A stretch of DNA of 64,000 nt from NCBI GenBank assembly GCA_946811185.2, contig OX328096.1:36902011-36966010 (forward strand), written 5' to 3'. Below the pieces are notes generated by a model. It saw only the letters and a list, made by a program, of their open reading frames with translations. It did no database searches and was not told the origin of the DNA. Positions 36,293-46,967 of this stretch are shown in pieces. How positions within the stretch are numbered: the stretch's first letter is position 1; each line of letters begins with the position of its first letter. Made by a program: the position numbers and the translations under genes. Source of the DNA: Hippopus hippopus (lineage: Eukaryota; Mollusca; Bivalvia; Cardiida; Cardiidae).

Positions 36293-36735
36293 ATATTTTG
36301 AAATAGCGCTTTTTATTTCATGCTTCCCGGTAGGATATCGAGAAATAGCAGTGAAAATATTTTTCGATATTACACGGGTATGACCAGTGAAAATACCGAT
36401 TTTTATATTCTAGTTACCTAGGTAAATTGCGCGCGACTCACAACCGAGATTGAAATATGACGTCATTTACCTTACTTTTCTCGCGTTTGACGTAATATTG
36501 TAATGCGTTGCTATGCGCGAGGGGTACGCCACGGCGAATAATTGAAAAGAACTGTACTGGATTTTGATAAAGCTCCTCCAAGAAAGGGTTAAAAGCATGA
36601 AATAAATAGAATATTTGTTTTTTTTTTTCGGAGAAAGATCGAAATTTATTTCATCTCGTGAACACCATCGGTAATATTTTCACGAGTGGCGCAGCGAAAA
36701 AAACAAATATCCTCTATTTCTGCTTCAAGTGAAGG
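36293..36735 (+). mobile_element. M7 element, forward copy
   Basis: About 440 bp, matching 37,216-37,680 in inverse orientation across 'GCTTCCCGG.AGGATATCGAG', 'GTTACCTAGGTAAATTGCGC', 'GCGTTGCTATGCGCGAGGGG' and 'GAACACCATCGGTAATATTT'. No transposase frame. It lies just upstream of gene E exon 1. Confidence 0.75.
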
Positions 36736-36932
36736 ATATACGCAACACTGCCAGTGAAGATACGTGGTCAACAAATTACAGGTAATGAAAGGAAACCATG
36801 AGTTTATTTAAAAAAAAAAAAAAATCTAAAATGATGCGTATTTTCTTGAATGATTTCGGCTAACATTTGGTCTGTAGCGTTTCATGCAGAGAACTTGAAA
36901 TAGGCTTCTCAAAGACAAAAAAAAAAAGAAAA

Positions 36933-39900
36933 ATGGAATCCGTTAAACCGCGTACAGTTCTTCTTGTTGTGTTTCTAGCTATTTCTTTCGTGTGCATTAG
37001 GAAGAGTGTGGGTCAGACTGGTCGAAATAACAGACAGGCACAAAGGAGACAACCTGGTGGTAGAAGAGCTGGGGTAAGCCAAGATTTGTTAATTTGTTAA
37101 GTATTCTACGCCTTTTACAACTGTATTTTAGTTAAGCTACCCTCCAGCAAAAGGAGGTTTAATGCGTCTCCGTGATGCACGATACCGAGAAAGTCATCAC
37201 ATGATTATATATACATAGAGGATATTTGTTTTTTTCGGTGAAAGATCGAAATTTATTTCGTCGAGTGAACACCATCGGTAATATTTTCACGAGTGGCGCA
37301 GCCACGAGTGAAAATATTACCGATGGTGTTCACGAGATGAAATAAATTTCGATCTTTCACCGAAAAAAAAATATTCTATTTATTTCATGCTTTTAACCCT
37401 TTCTTGAAGGAGCTTTATCAAAATCCAGTACAGTTCTTTTCAATTATTCCCCGTGGCGTACCCCTCGCGCATAGCAACGCATTACAATATTACGTCAAGC
37501 GCGAGAAATGTAAGGTAAATGACGTCATATTTAAATCTGGTTGTGAGTCGCGCGCAATTTACCTAGGTAACTAGAATATAAAAATCGGTATTTTCACTGG
37601 TCGTACCCGTGTAATATCGAAAAATATTTCCACTGCTATTTCTCGATATCCTTCCGGGAAGCATGAAATAAATAAAATCTATTTTGTGTAACAACCGACT
37701 AAATCATGAGGCACATTGTTCCTTTGACATGCAGACAATAGACCAATATTGAAAAGTTTCGAACCAAACCAGCCTGGGAAGGTTGACATGAGTCGGTACT
37801 TTTTACAAATGTATTAAACCCCCTTCTCACAGAGCATGGCTCAGTTATATTAAATAAACCTATATGCACTTTTCCACACATTTCTGGTCTATACCTTACC
37901 AGTGAAACGCACAGCACACTCTCAGCAACCACTGGATATTGTATGACACGAACTGAGTCTAAACAATGTACAGTAATGAAGGGCGAATGAATGACCAAAG
38001 ATCTACGAAAGTATTTTGGCTCGGCCGTGTCGGGGTTCGAACCAAAAACCTTGGACTACGATCTGTGTACGATCTGGACTTGATTAATGAGCTCCACCCA
38101 CTCCGTACGTGCACCATTGAGTTAGATGAAATAAATTTTGTTAAAAAAAGTTAACCTGTATCATACTGAATTCGAATAATTAACCCTATGGCTGCCAAGG
38201 GCGACTCCATGAACTTTAGCGGACAGTGTAGATCAAGATCAGACTGCACAGAACGTGCAGTCTGATCTTGGATCTACCCTGTCCGATATGGAGACAGTTT
38301 CTCTATAAAATAACTTTTTAATACCAGTATCTGGGTTTATACTATGGGCTTGTTTTCATTTAACTTATATAGCAAGTTAATAGTTAAGAGAGATATTGGC
38401 TATACATGTTTTCATCTATATGGCCTGCAACACGCGAAAAGAGGCATTCGGACATTTGCGTAAAGTGTCGTCTCGGATCAGCCTGCGCAGTCCGCACAGG
38501 CTAATCCGAGACGGCACTTTACGACTGCATTAGAATTTGTCCTACAGTAGACTTGCGCAAAGTCAGAAGATTACAGAAGAACGGAAAGTGTCGTTTCGGA
38601 TTAGCCTGCGCGGACTGCGCAGGCTGATCCGGAACGACACTTTACGCAAATGTGCGAATGCCCCTTTTCGCGTATTGCAGGCATATTATACTGCAGCATG
38701 TAATTGGTAAATCTCATTTGTTGGCCACATCTCAACCCTTAGAGTGCCAAATAAACCCAACAGAAATTGTTATCCTAGAAATACGACCCAAATAATTGTA
38801 GTTTCAATGTTACTTTTGTCTACAGTGTATCAGCCAAGCGGACAGTGTAGATCAACGATCAGGCTGCACGTTTTGTGCAGCATGATCTTGATCTACACTG
38901 GCCGCAGGGGCAACTTTAGTCATGAAAGGCGACTGAAAGATTAAATGCGGCTCCTATTATTGAATTTGTATCTGAAAGGTCAGAAAACATTTTTGAAATT
39001 GAGAAAATTCTGGTAACCAGCATTTCCTACTTTTCCCTACAATGTTTTCAAAAGTCTAATTTTCCAGGGTCGTTAAAACTCGGGATTGTGTGGTAATGGG
39101 TTAATTTTTACATTCAGGGCTTGAATCCCGATCTTTACCAAGCTTACCTGCAACTGTATCGAAGACAACCCACCATCCCGCCAACAACAACAACACAGGC
39201 AATATTTGCAATGATACCCCCTGTACCGGCACCCCATCAGATAGATTGCTGGATCGAAACAAGGCGTGTGAGTGCAAGATTATAGATTTATGAATATTCC
39301 GTTCTTACGAACATGAAAGTTCGCAACAAATGCATAGCTGAAATACAAACTACACCCGGGGGATTCGAATCCGTGCAGAAAAGATCCTCAGATTAGTGAG
39401 GTTCAAAAGACCAACACCATAATCACTGAGCTAAGGAGAATTCTCCCCAACGCAGTTCTTGGGTATTGATTTTATACGGGAAGAAGCTATGCAGTAAGGA
39501 AGGAGTGATCTCTCGAAACACACCCCTTCTCAAATGTCATCATTTTGATGACAGAAAGCCATATTAGGCAGTAGTTCTTTTTTTTTTTAGACAACAAAAT
39601 GGCTCAATGGCCAATCCCGGAAGAGCCCCCATCTTACGAACATGAAAGTTTGCAACAAATGCATAGCTGAATTACAAACCGCACCTGGCGGGATTCGAAC
39701 CCGTGCGGAAAAGATCCTCATTTTAGTGAGGTTTAAAAGACCAACACTATAACCACTGAGCTAAAGATAACTCTTCCCAACGCAGTTGTCAGGTATTGAT
39801 TTTATACGGGAAGAAGCTATCCAGTAAGAAAGGAGTGATCTCCCGCAACAATGTTTTTACTCTTTACCAGACGACAAAATTGTCGTCCATATTGGTAGAA

Positions 39901-41104
39901 TATGCAGACGACAAATCAAATGTTGCTCAAATGATGGGGTTGGTCTAGTAATCCAGTAATTATGAGCTAAAACCCGAGCACGGCCAACACTCCAACCTGG
40001 GATAGCTGTAAGTCATTGCCACAGGATACATTGAATTCAAACCGCTAAATAAAGTTTCGACCGGGGTTATTTGGAAAAGCATCCAGTGGATCAGAAAGTG
40101 TGTTGTGCACTTGTTAATGAAAACTCCAGGAAAGCATGCAAAGGTAACATCTTACTAGACCAGAAATTTCCGTTAATATTTCAATACTGATGAGACGCTC
40201 TTCAACAGGATTGTTGCTTGATGGCAAGTAGCTAAACCTCACTATTATGGTTCTTCCAAAACTCGTCTACTGCCCATATCAAGTGTATGTTAAGGATTTG
40301 TTACATGTATATGAGCCATGATTTCGCAAAAGGAGGTTTAATGCATCTCCTTTATGCCCTTTACCTAGCAAGACATCATATAATGAATCATGAGATAAGC
40401 AGATCCTTTGACATATAGAAAATTTACCGAAAGAAAAAAGTTTCGACTCGAGTCAGCCTGCGTGGACTGCACATGCTGGACTGGTTTGATACTTTTTTGC
40501 AAATGCATTTAGCTCCCTTTTCACACAGCATGGCTCATATAACACAACATAGTCTCTTTATATCTAGTCGCAAACTACACCTACGCATCCTAGAAGCGTC
40601 AGTCAACTTCTGTTGTCTTTACGACGGAGTCTCCCTAATCCAAAAACTGCGGCCTTTAATACCTTGCACACAGGGTCAGTCAATATTGTGTACTTCTGCC
40701 TATAGCGAGCTTGGATAACAGCTTGCAGTCTTCGTCTCATACCTCTTACCAAAGGTTAAAACAGCTCTATCGTTAGCCACTGCCATGAGGTCAAGGTATA
40801 CCACAGTTTGGTTCATTTCAGACGCAAAATACTGATTTAACAGGTGTATGCAGCAGCTGGATTCTAATTTTTACCCCATGTCATATTATTCATATGAGAA
40901 AATCAAACCCGGTAAAAACACCTTTTTCAATGTGTATGTATCATTCTTTTACAGATACTTATTAGGGGCGGAACTTGTTCAAGGGTTTTGGGGAACCTTT
41001 CCAAACCGTTCATATGCCAGAGCGGGGAAATTATCCAGTTTGACGATGACTGTGAGGATATCATTCAACGGCGGTATCGTGGAATGAATGACGGCAACAA
41101 GTGA
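36933..41104 (+). CDS. Gene E: secreted four-cysteine protein, array copy 5
   Basis: Three phase-0 exons: 36933-37073, 39118-39267 and 40955-41104, giving 146 residues. Exon 1 encodes MESVKPRT, a hydrophobic stretch (VLLVVFLAISFVCI) and an Arg-rich linker (NNRQAQRRQPGGRRAG). Exon 2 starts GLNPDLYQAYLQLYRRQ, has a Pro/Thr run and ends HQIDCWIETRR. Exon 3 reads RGGTCSRVLGNLSKPFICQS then G...DDCEDIIQRR. The family GGRC is GGTC here. Splice sites are GGG/GTAAGC, ATTCAG, CGT/GTGAGT and TTTACAG. A possible acceptor at 36,888 (TTTCATGCAG) would allow a 5' untranslated exon. AATAAA motifs follow the stop at about 41,130. Its first exon sits between two inverted M7 copies. Confidence 0.85.
37134..37855. 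mobile_element. M7 inserted into M1, in intron 1 of gene E
   Basis: M1 is split at 'CACATGATTATATATACATA' and resumes with 'TTTTGTGTAACAACCGACTA', ending 'TCTCACAGAGCATGGCTCA'. M7 (37,216-37,680) lies between. Its outer end is a palindrome of about 165 bp (37,217-37,380) around 'GAGTGGCGCAGCCACGAGTG'. This shows M7 is mobile, not a gene-linked repeat. Confidence 0.85.
37985..38155 (-). repeat. Possible tRNA-derived SINE fragment
   Basis: On the minus strand it reads 'GTGGAGCTCATTAATCAAGT' (A-box-like), then 'GGTTCGAACCCCG' (B-box-like) at about 38,033-38,045. No confirmed body. Confidence 0.45.
38175..38345. repeat. M4 element
   Basis: 'TAACCCTATGGCTGCCAAGG', then the exact palindrome 'GATCAAGATCAGACTGCACA' paired with its complement, then 'GTCCGATATGGAGACAG'. 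Confidence 0.85.
38419..38686. repeat. M2 element
   Basis: 'TGGCCTGCAACACGCGAAAA' to 'TTTTCGCGTATTGCAGGCA', with both GC palindromes and a duplicated TATA at the junctions. Confidence 0.92.
38738..38945. repeat. M4-like element
   Basis: 'AGCGGACAGTGTAGATCAAC' and 'GATCTTGATCTACACTGGCC' arms flank 'GCTGCACGTTTTGTGCAGCA'. Confidence 0.7.
38975..39107. repeat. M3 right part
   Basis: 'GAAAATTCTGGTAACCAGCA' to 'GTGTGGTAATGGGTTAA'. It ends about 10 bases before the acceptor of gene E exon 2. Confidence 0.75.
39290..39860 (-). repeat. Two tandem tRNA-derived SINE copies
   Basis: 39,310-39,545 and 39,635-39,850 are near duplicates. On the minus strand each has a 'TTAGCTCAGTG.TTAT.GTGTT' A-box region and a 'GGTTCGAATCC' or 'GGGTTCGAATCCC' B box, then 'GTTTG.AATTCAGCTATGCAT'. 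The arrangement looks like a segment duplicated in place within intron 2 of gene E. Confidence 0.7.
39860..39945. repeat. M3 left fragment
   Basis: 'ACTCTTTACCAGACGACAAA' and 'GCAGACGACAAATCAAATGT'. The sequence to 40,150 ends with the SINE tail motif 'AACTCCAGGAAAGCATG'. Confidence 0.55.
40312..40540. repeat. M1 element
   Basis: 'GAGCCATGATTTCGCAAAAG' to 'TTTTCACACAGCATGGCTCA', with a decayed centre 'GCCTGCGTGGACTGCACATG'. Confidence 0.8.
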
Positions 41105-41289
41105 AAGGATCAGAAGAAAATAAGTCACTGAATAAATAAATAAACAATTAAATAAATAGATAAATGAAGAAATAACAAGTGCCGATGATTGAATTTTACA
41201 CACAGATCATACAGACTACATGTGTCACAAAAATCAGTTTCGTTACATTCTTTATCTTTTGGTGGGAAATCATTTGATGACTGCGCGTA

Positions 41290-41592
41290 TGCGGGGGCTA
41301 ATCTTGTCTACATCGGACAATATGTACATGTTTGCGTATGGCCGGATAAGGCTCAGCGTTACATTTCTCTAAAATTGTGTACGCATGAAGTGTGCGTACT
41401 CAGTTTAGGTAAGCAATCATCAAGTCTGAAAACAAGTTTCACTGAACTCTTTAACTGTACGATTAGTGTAAATATTTGCATAACTTTACATCAGCTCATA
41501 CCTTTGGGTAAAATAGGGATATGCTTGTACGGGTATATTCAATCCCGAAAAATTGTATAAATCTAGGCAGTTAAGTGAAATGTACCCCTGGT
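41290..41592. repeat. M8-related element
   Basis: Shares 'TTGTGTACGCA', 'AAAACAAGTTTCACTGAACT' and the 'AAATGTACCCC' end with 17,722-17,953, in the opposite orientation. Confidence 0.55.
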
Positions 41593-41704
41593 GACTTGAC
41601 AACCTCTCACCATGAAAGGTATGACTGACTGTGAGCTTCTGGTGCAATTAAAACTGTTACGATTACTTTGAATTTGTGCCTTTACCATGTGACTTTGATA
41701 CTTC

Positions 41705-42240
41705 TATAGAAATGACCCATGCTCTCACAAAAGAAGATTTAATGCATCTCCGTGATGCGTTATACCGAGCAATTCATCATATATGGCCTGCAACACGCAA
41801 AAAGTCGCATTCGGACATTTGCGCAAAGTGTCGTCTCGGATCAACCTGCGCAGTCCGCGCAGGCTAATCCGAAACGACACTTTCCGTTTTAATGTAATTT
41901 TCTGTTTTACACAAGTCTACTGTAGCACAAAATCTAATGTAGTCATAAAGTGCCATCTCGGATTAGCCTGCGCGGACTGCGCAGGCTGATCCGAGACGAC
42001 ACTTTACGCAAATGTCCGAATGCCCCTTTTCGCGTGTTGCAGGCCATATAATAATAGATCCATAAGATCAACTTTGTCTAACAACCCACTAAAACATGAG
42101 GTAGAATGGTCCTATGACATTCAGAAAAGTTTTAGCCCTGGTCAGCTTGCGCGAACTGCGCAGGACGACCTAGGTCGATACTTTTTGCCGATGTATTCAA
42201 CCCCCTTTTCACATATCACTGCTCAAAAAAATTCAATATC
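41705..42240. mobile_element. M2 inserted into M1
   Basis: The M1 left part (41,705-41,780) stops at 'CAATTCATCATATA' and continues after M2 with 'AATAATAGATCCATAAGATC' to 'TTTTCACATATCACTGCTCA'. M2 (41,781-42,049) is complete with both GC palindromes and flanked by TATA. Confidence 0.9.
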
Positions 42241-42284
42241 CTCTCGAACTTTTATTTCTAGCTATCGCAAAATCATATTTCAGC

Positions 42285-42378
42285 GCAGAAAATTGACCGA
42301 TAGCAAAAAGTTTCGGCCCAGGTCAGCCTGCGAGAACTGCGCAGGCTGACCTGGAGCGACACCTTTTGCAGATGCATA
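42285..42378. repeat. M1 core fragment
   Basis: 'AAAATTGACCGATAGCAAAA', 'CCCAGGTCAGCCTGCGAGAA' and 'TTTTGCAGATGCATATC'. Confidence 0.75.
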
Positions 42379-42753
42379 TCTCATTTCTTTAAGGCTTATC
42401 GCGGTTACAAGTAATTTACATGACTGACATCGTTTAAAGAGAAGCAGTAAATGTTCAGCAAGATCGGACCACACCCTTGTGCGAGCTGATTTTGGTCTAC
42501 ACTCTCTATAAAACTGTTCCATAGTCAAGTGTAGCGGGATAATAGACAATATACGCTCCATTCTTCCAGCACCAGAAAAATGAAAATTATACATTCTTTT
42601 ATACTCCATTATCATAAATTGCCACGTTTTCTTTTTCCAGTAGTTATCAGGGTTAGTGAAAATAGTGACATTATGGATATTGAATTAGACTATACTTTCA
42701 GTGCAGTCTGATCTTGATTAATTTTGTCCGTTTAGGTAAAAGAATCTCCCTGT

Positions 42754-42755
<2 letters not shown>

Positions 42756-42790
<35 letters not shown>

Positions 42791-42837
42791 CAGACAAACA
42801 GACAGACAGACAGACTGACAGACAGACAGACAGACTA
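42756..42837. repeat. (GA)n and (GACA)n microsatellite
   Basis: A GA run to about 42,788, then GACA units that abut the mariner terminus. Confidence 0.95.
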
Positions 42838-44163
42838 CGAGGGGTGATCAGAAAGAACGTGGACCAGTGCCGGTATCGGAATATTGTTATAAAAAGCAAC
42901 TTGGAGTGTTCACTATTTTTGAAAGTAACCTCCTCTGAGTTCTATGCACTTATTCATTCTTGATTTCCATGAGCGAAGCACGTGTGGGAGCGCGTCACGT
43001 GACGTTACCATCAAGGACCCGGTCATAGCGAGGGTTAGCTCCTCTCTGCTCTCGTAGTGCATGCCACATAGAGAATCTTTCAAAACAGGAACTAGTCAGA
43101 GGAAACATGGAGTCAGGTCTAAATTATACGGAGCGTTGGCAAGTGTTTCCATGTTTAGTTTTTGCAAAGTTTCCAGTACAAGTGTGGCTCTGTGAGCTAG
43201 GGCGTTATTTTGGTGTAAAATGACGTCACTCTGCAGGACTTCTGGCTAAGTTTTTCGTACGGTGTATGTGAAATTTATTTGAATAATGTGGGCATAAAAC
43301 TCAGTATTGACTGTAGTATGTATAGATACAACATGATTTAGAAGAAAAACAGGAAAACAGAAATACTTGATGTAGATAACTTTGCCAAGTGACTTAGAAA
43401 GGTTAGCTTTACCAGCGGAAGGCGACGTTGAATGTTTCAAAACACTACTTTGTTGTTTAGATTCAGTCTCGTTAAAGTGTGCCTATCTTTCATAGCAGGT
43501 TACAATACGATCAGTAAAGTTTGACCCCTCTACCCTAATGCATTCAGAAATTTCTTTAAAGATTTCGATCCTAACCCCGATTTTCTCGGGCGTCTGTTGC
43601 CGAGGTACCCACATTGTGCAATTACGCGACATTCCAAGATTCCCTGTCAAAATCTCCTGGGCACTTCTATATGAAAGGTCAAATGTATAAGCTATTTTCC
43701 TGACAGTACCTCGGCGATCTTGTTTTACATGCTGCACTACAGCCGTTATGATTTTGTCTGTGACTGATGTTGATGGACGGCTAGATTTAGGGTCATCTTT
43801 AACAGTATCGCACCCTTGTCTAAACCAGTCCGATCCATGTACAAATATCAGATTTCTTGAGTGCAGAGTCCCCTTTAACTGTTCTATATCGCTTTTGATT
43901 TCCGATAAATACTTTTCGAGTTTGACGTAAAAATTTATGACTACTCTCGCTCAAATAAAACGTCGTCCGATATTTTAGACCACTAATGCAGTATATGACG
44001 TCATTAAAATGACGTCATACTTTACCTACTTGAATATGACGACATTTGAAAGCTTGAGTCAGTTACCAGATAATTGATGCTCATCTATGCAAAATTTTGT
44101 AATTCTATGTGTAGTAGTTTTCAAAATAACGAGGTAGTCCGCGATCTTTTTGATCACCCCACG
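42838..44163 (-). mobile_element. Mariner-family transposon, inactive, 1,326 bp
   Basis: The terminal inverted repeats are about 28 bp: 'CGAGGGGTGATCAGAAAGAA' at the left pairs with the complement of 'ATCTTTTTGATCACCCCACG' at the right. Each is flanked by TA (42,836-42,837 and 44,164-44,165), the usual mariner target duplication. The transposase on the minus strand survives only in pieces. It looks old and unable to make its own transposase. Confidence 0.88.
43065..43737 (-). pseudogene. Mariner transposase remnant
   Basis: 43,737-43,483 on the minus strand encodes an 84-codon piece with RRGTVRKIAYTFDLSYRSAQ (helix-turn-helix region), WVPRQQTPEK and DRIVT. The usual catalytic TGDE after it reads TCYE. 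Further on, near 43,220-43,100, a second piece reads LHQNNALAHRA and later PYNLDLTPC, the regions of the second and third catalytic Asp. HQDNA has become HQNNA. Frame breaks separate the pieces. At least two catalytic Asp residues are lost. Confidence 0.85.
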
Positions 44164-44169
44164 TATCTA

Positions 44170-44575
44170 CATCAGCCTCGAAATTAATAACGAAATTACA
44201 TTCAATTGATAGCGATATCGGAATTTTGTAATAAAAGATATGTGCAATAATTATGCTGCACCTTTCTGTTTGTTGATTGAGTCTTTCTAAGTTTGATCAT
44301 TATTTTCCCTATTTTGTTGCCCAAGCATCTTTAGAAATGCGGGGGGCGGGACTGCTTTTAATTCATTTTATACGAGATTTTATTACAAGTCTTTATTATT
44401 CAAATATGCGATATTTCGAATATATCCGTTGATTTGATTCGAAGTTCTTCCTAGAACTGATATCCATTGTGAAGAAAAATGTAGCAGCTGTTCCGGCTGC
44501 TCACACGAGCCATGTGTACTGCTCTTGTATCTTGTGTAACTCTTCCTCTGCAAACTAGATAACTTCCACTATTTT
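44170..44575. other. Gene-free stretch after the mariner
   Basis: I see no exon or repeat family here. Confidence 0.4.
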
Positions 44576-44579
44576 TGAG

Positions 44580-44815
44580 ATCTTTTATCTCTTTGCCAAA
44601 AGACACCATTTTAGACTTTTCCACATATCAGGTATTTGGAGAAGATAAATGAACTGTGACTCAGAAATTGTAATTTGATGTTAGAAGGTAAACAACATTT
44701 TAGGAAAAGGAGAAAATGCTGGTTATCAGTATTTTCTCCGTGTTTTTCCACAATGTTTTTAAATGTCCTCTTCCTTAGGGTCCGTAAAACGCAGCTTTGT
44801 TTGGTAGAGAGTGAA
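44580..44815. repeat. M3 element
   Basis: 'TCTCTTTGCCAAAAGACACC' to 'TTTGGTAGAGAGTGAAAG'. The centre is 'GAAAATGCTGGTTATCAGTA'. A (TA)n run follows at 44,838-44,855. Confidence 0.75.
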
Positions 44816-45051
44816 AGCAGTTTTCCACTGCTGTTGAATATATATATATATATATCGGTTCATTGTCTAAAAATCTGGTAGCCGACGTTGTACTGAGTAC
44901 ACCAAAGATCAGACTGTGCATTCAGCGCGGTTTGATCTCGACTGACGCCGTCCTCAAAAGATATGTAACACGCCATTGGTGCTGAAAGAGCTAAAATTAC
45001 AAAATTTTACGCAGATTTTGACGCAAGTAAATACGTTTTTGTATTGAATAT

Positions 45052-45328
45052 GTTGAATATGGGCCATGCTCTATGAAAAGGGGCTTAATGCATGTGCAAA
45101 AAGTATCGACTCATGTCAGCCTGCGCAGTCCGCACAGGCTGACATGGGTCGAAAGTTTTTGCTACTTGTAAATTTACTGCATGTCGAAGAACCATTCTAC
45201 CCTATGATTTAGCCGGTTGTTAGATAAGTGGGATTTTATAAATCCATGATTATCTGATGTCTTACTTGGTATAATGCATCACAGAGATGCATTAAACCCC
45301 CTTTTGCCAGAGCGTGGCTCATGTATTT
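45052..45328. repeat. M1 element, near-perfect copy
   Basis: 'GGGCCATGCTCTATGAAAAG' to 'TTTTGCCAGAGCGTGGCTCA', with the palindrome 'GCCTGCGCAGTCCGCACAGG'. Confidence 0.9.
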
Positions 45329-45331
45329 TAA

Positions 45332-45870
45332 CCCTTTGCCAAACGATCTATGTTTTATCGACATCGAAAAGATTAAATAGTGTTTTTTTTTACGCTACAT
45401 TCATCTTTATTTCAGTCATATAACAGCAACAGCTCACATATTAATGGATGTCCTGGGTTTCTTTCGACCTCGGAAAAATTGTATCCAAGGAGAAAATGCC
45501 GAAAACTAGCATTTTTCCCTTTCACACCATGTTTCATACCGTTTCGAAGACAAATCTAACTATTTGAACGACATTCGACTTTACGTCTATAAATGTTTTA
45601 AAACAGGATAAATCTAAAGTTTTGTCGTCTGATAAAGAGTCACTCCATTTTTATAGTAGTGATGATGGCTTTTGAAAGTACTGTGGGAAAAGGAGAAAAT
45701 GGTGGTAGGCTTTTGAAAACATTGTGGGAATAGGAGAAAATGCTGGTAACCCTCAATGTATTTTAACACTTTTACAGAATATTTGTCCCACTTGAGGCAC
45801 ATTTTATTTGTCGTCTGCAAATGCTTTCAATTTTGACAAGTCTAAAAAATATTCTGGCGGTGAAGGGTTT
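45332..45870. repeat. Two M3 copies, both rearranged
   Basis: The first runs from 'AACCCTTTGCCAAACGATCT' (with an unrelated insert near 45,385-45,470) to 'GTCGTCTGATAAAGAGTCAC'. The second (45,640-45,870) has a duplicated central arm ('GCTTTTGAAA.. TGTGGGAA.AGGAGAAAAT' twice). Confidence 0.65.
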
Positions 45871-45944
45871 AAAAGAGCGACACGATAAGCAAAGCAAACA
45901 GTTTCAACCAAGTTTCAATAGAATATACATACTCGGTGAACTTG

Positions 45945-46165
45945 ATTACTGATTAACACTTTTAGCGCCATAGGGCAAAAACAGGGGCTTTTGCAGACGG
46001 CATAGATCAAGATCAGACTGCACAGAACGTGCAGTCTGATCTTGGATCTATACCATCCGCTCTTCTTGCCAAGCATATATGGTAAAAATCGTTTTGAGGT
46101 CCAGTGGTTTGTATTTTCTGCTGTAGAAAGAGGTCGCGGATAAATATCTGGCACAGAAAAAGTAT
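45945..46165. repeat. M4 element
   Basis: Perfect core 'GATCAAGATCAGACTGCACA' with its inverse 'TGCAGTCTGATCTTGGATC'. Confidence 0.75.
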
Positions 46166-46404
46166 ATCATACTAAGTGCTCGATCCAAATTGGTCTCAAT
46201 CTCTTACCAAACAAATACGATTTTTTTCACATCCCTGTTGCAGACACCTCTTGAAAACAGTAAGTGAAAAACAGCAAACATTTGTTTCAATTATTTCTTT
46301 TCTTACAATGTTTCTATATGAAAAAGTATGTTTATCCTCTGTATAAAGCATAGTAGCTTTTGATTGGTCCTTGGTGATCTTGATGAATTTTTGGGTATTG
46401 GATT

Positions 46405-46630
46405 AAACCTTTACCACACAATTCCAAGTTTTAACAATGCAAAGCACAAGAAATTTTGAAAACATTGTTGGAAAAGAAGAAAATGCTGATAACCAGCATT
46501 TTCTTCTTTTTCCACAAAATTTTCTATCTTTTCACTGACAAATTTTATTATGTGTAACTGTTAATCTGTCGTCTGAAAATGTTTTCAACTTGAATCAGTC
46601 TAAAATTTGTTGTCTGGTAAAGAGTTTAAT
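46405..46630. repeat. M3 element
   Basis: 'AAACCTTTACCACACAATTC' to 'GTTGTCTGGTAAAGAGTTTA'. The palindrome is 'GAAAATGCTGATAACCAGCA'. Confidence 0.8.
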
Positions 46631-46866
46631 GACACAGTGCAGGTTATAAAAGTTTGGGAATTTTCGTAATGTTGATACCACAGGCGTGTCTTTTTTCCAT
46701 CGATGAAAACTGAATGGCACATAGATTGTTACAGTGCAACATACCATTTACTCTGGGTACATTTAAAGTGTGCGACTGTATTAATTTTTGTCTTTTCTTT
46801 TAATCAAGTACAGAACCAATTTTGCACTTCAGATACTGAATATTACTGGAACCACCAAAATATATA

Positions 46867-46922
46867 ATGCTACAAGTTATACACTTTGTGATTTTATGCG
46901 CACTGATATTTGGTAAGTGACC

Positions 46923-46967
<45 letters not shown>

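Noticed and set aside
7617..42000. Recurrent open frames with CVKCR or LACADCAG-like peptides
   Set aside because: They are translations of the M2 element in several copies; the repeats have no conserved frame and stops differ.
42838..44163. An active mariner transposase
   Set aside because: Frame breaks and loss of at least two of the three catalytic Asp residues.
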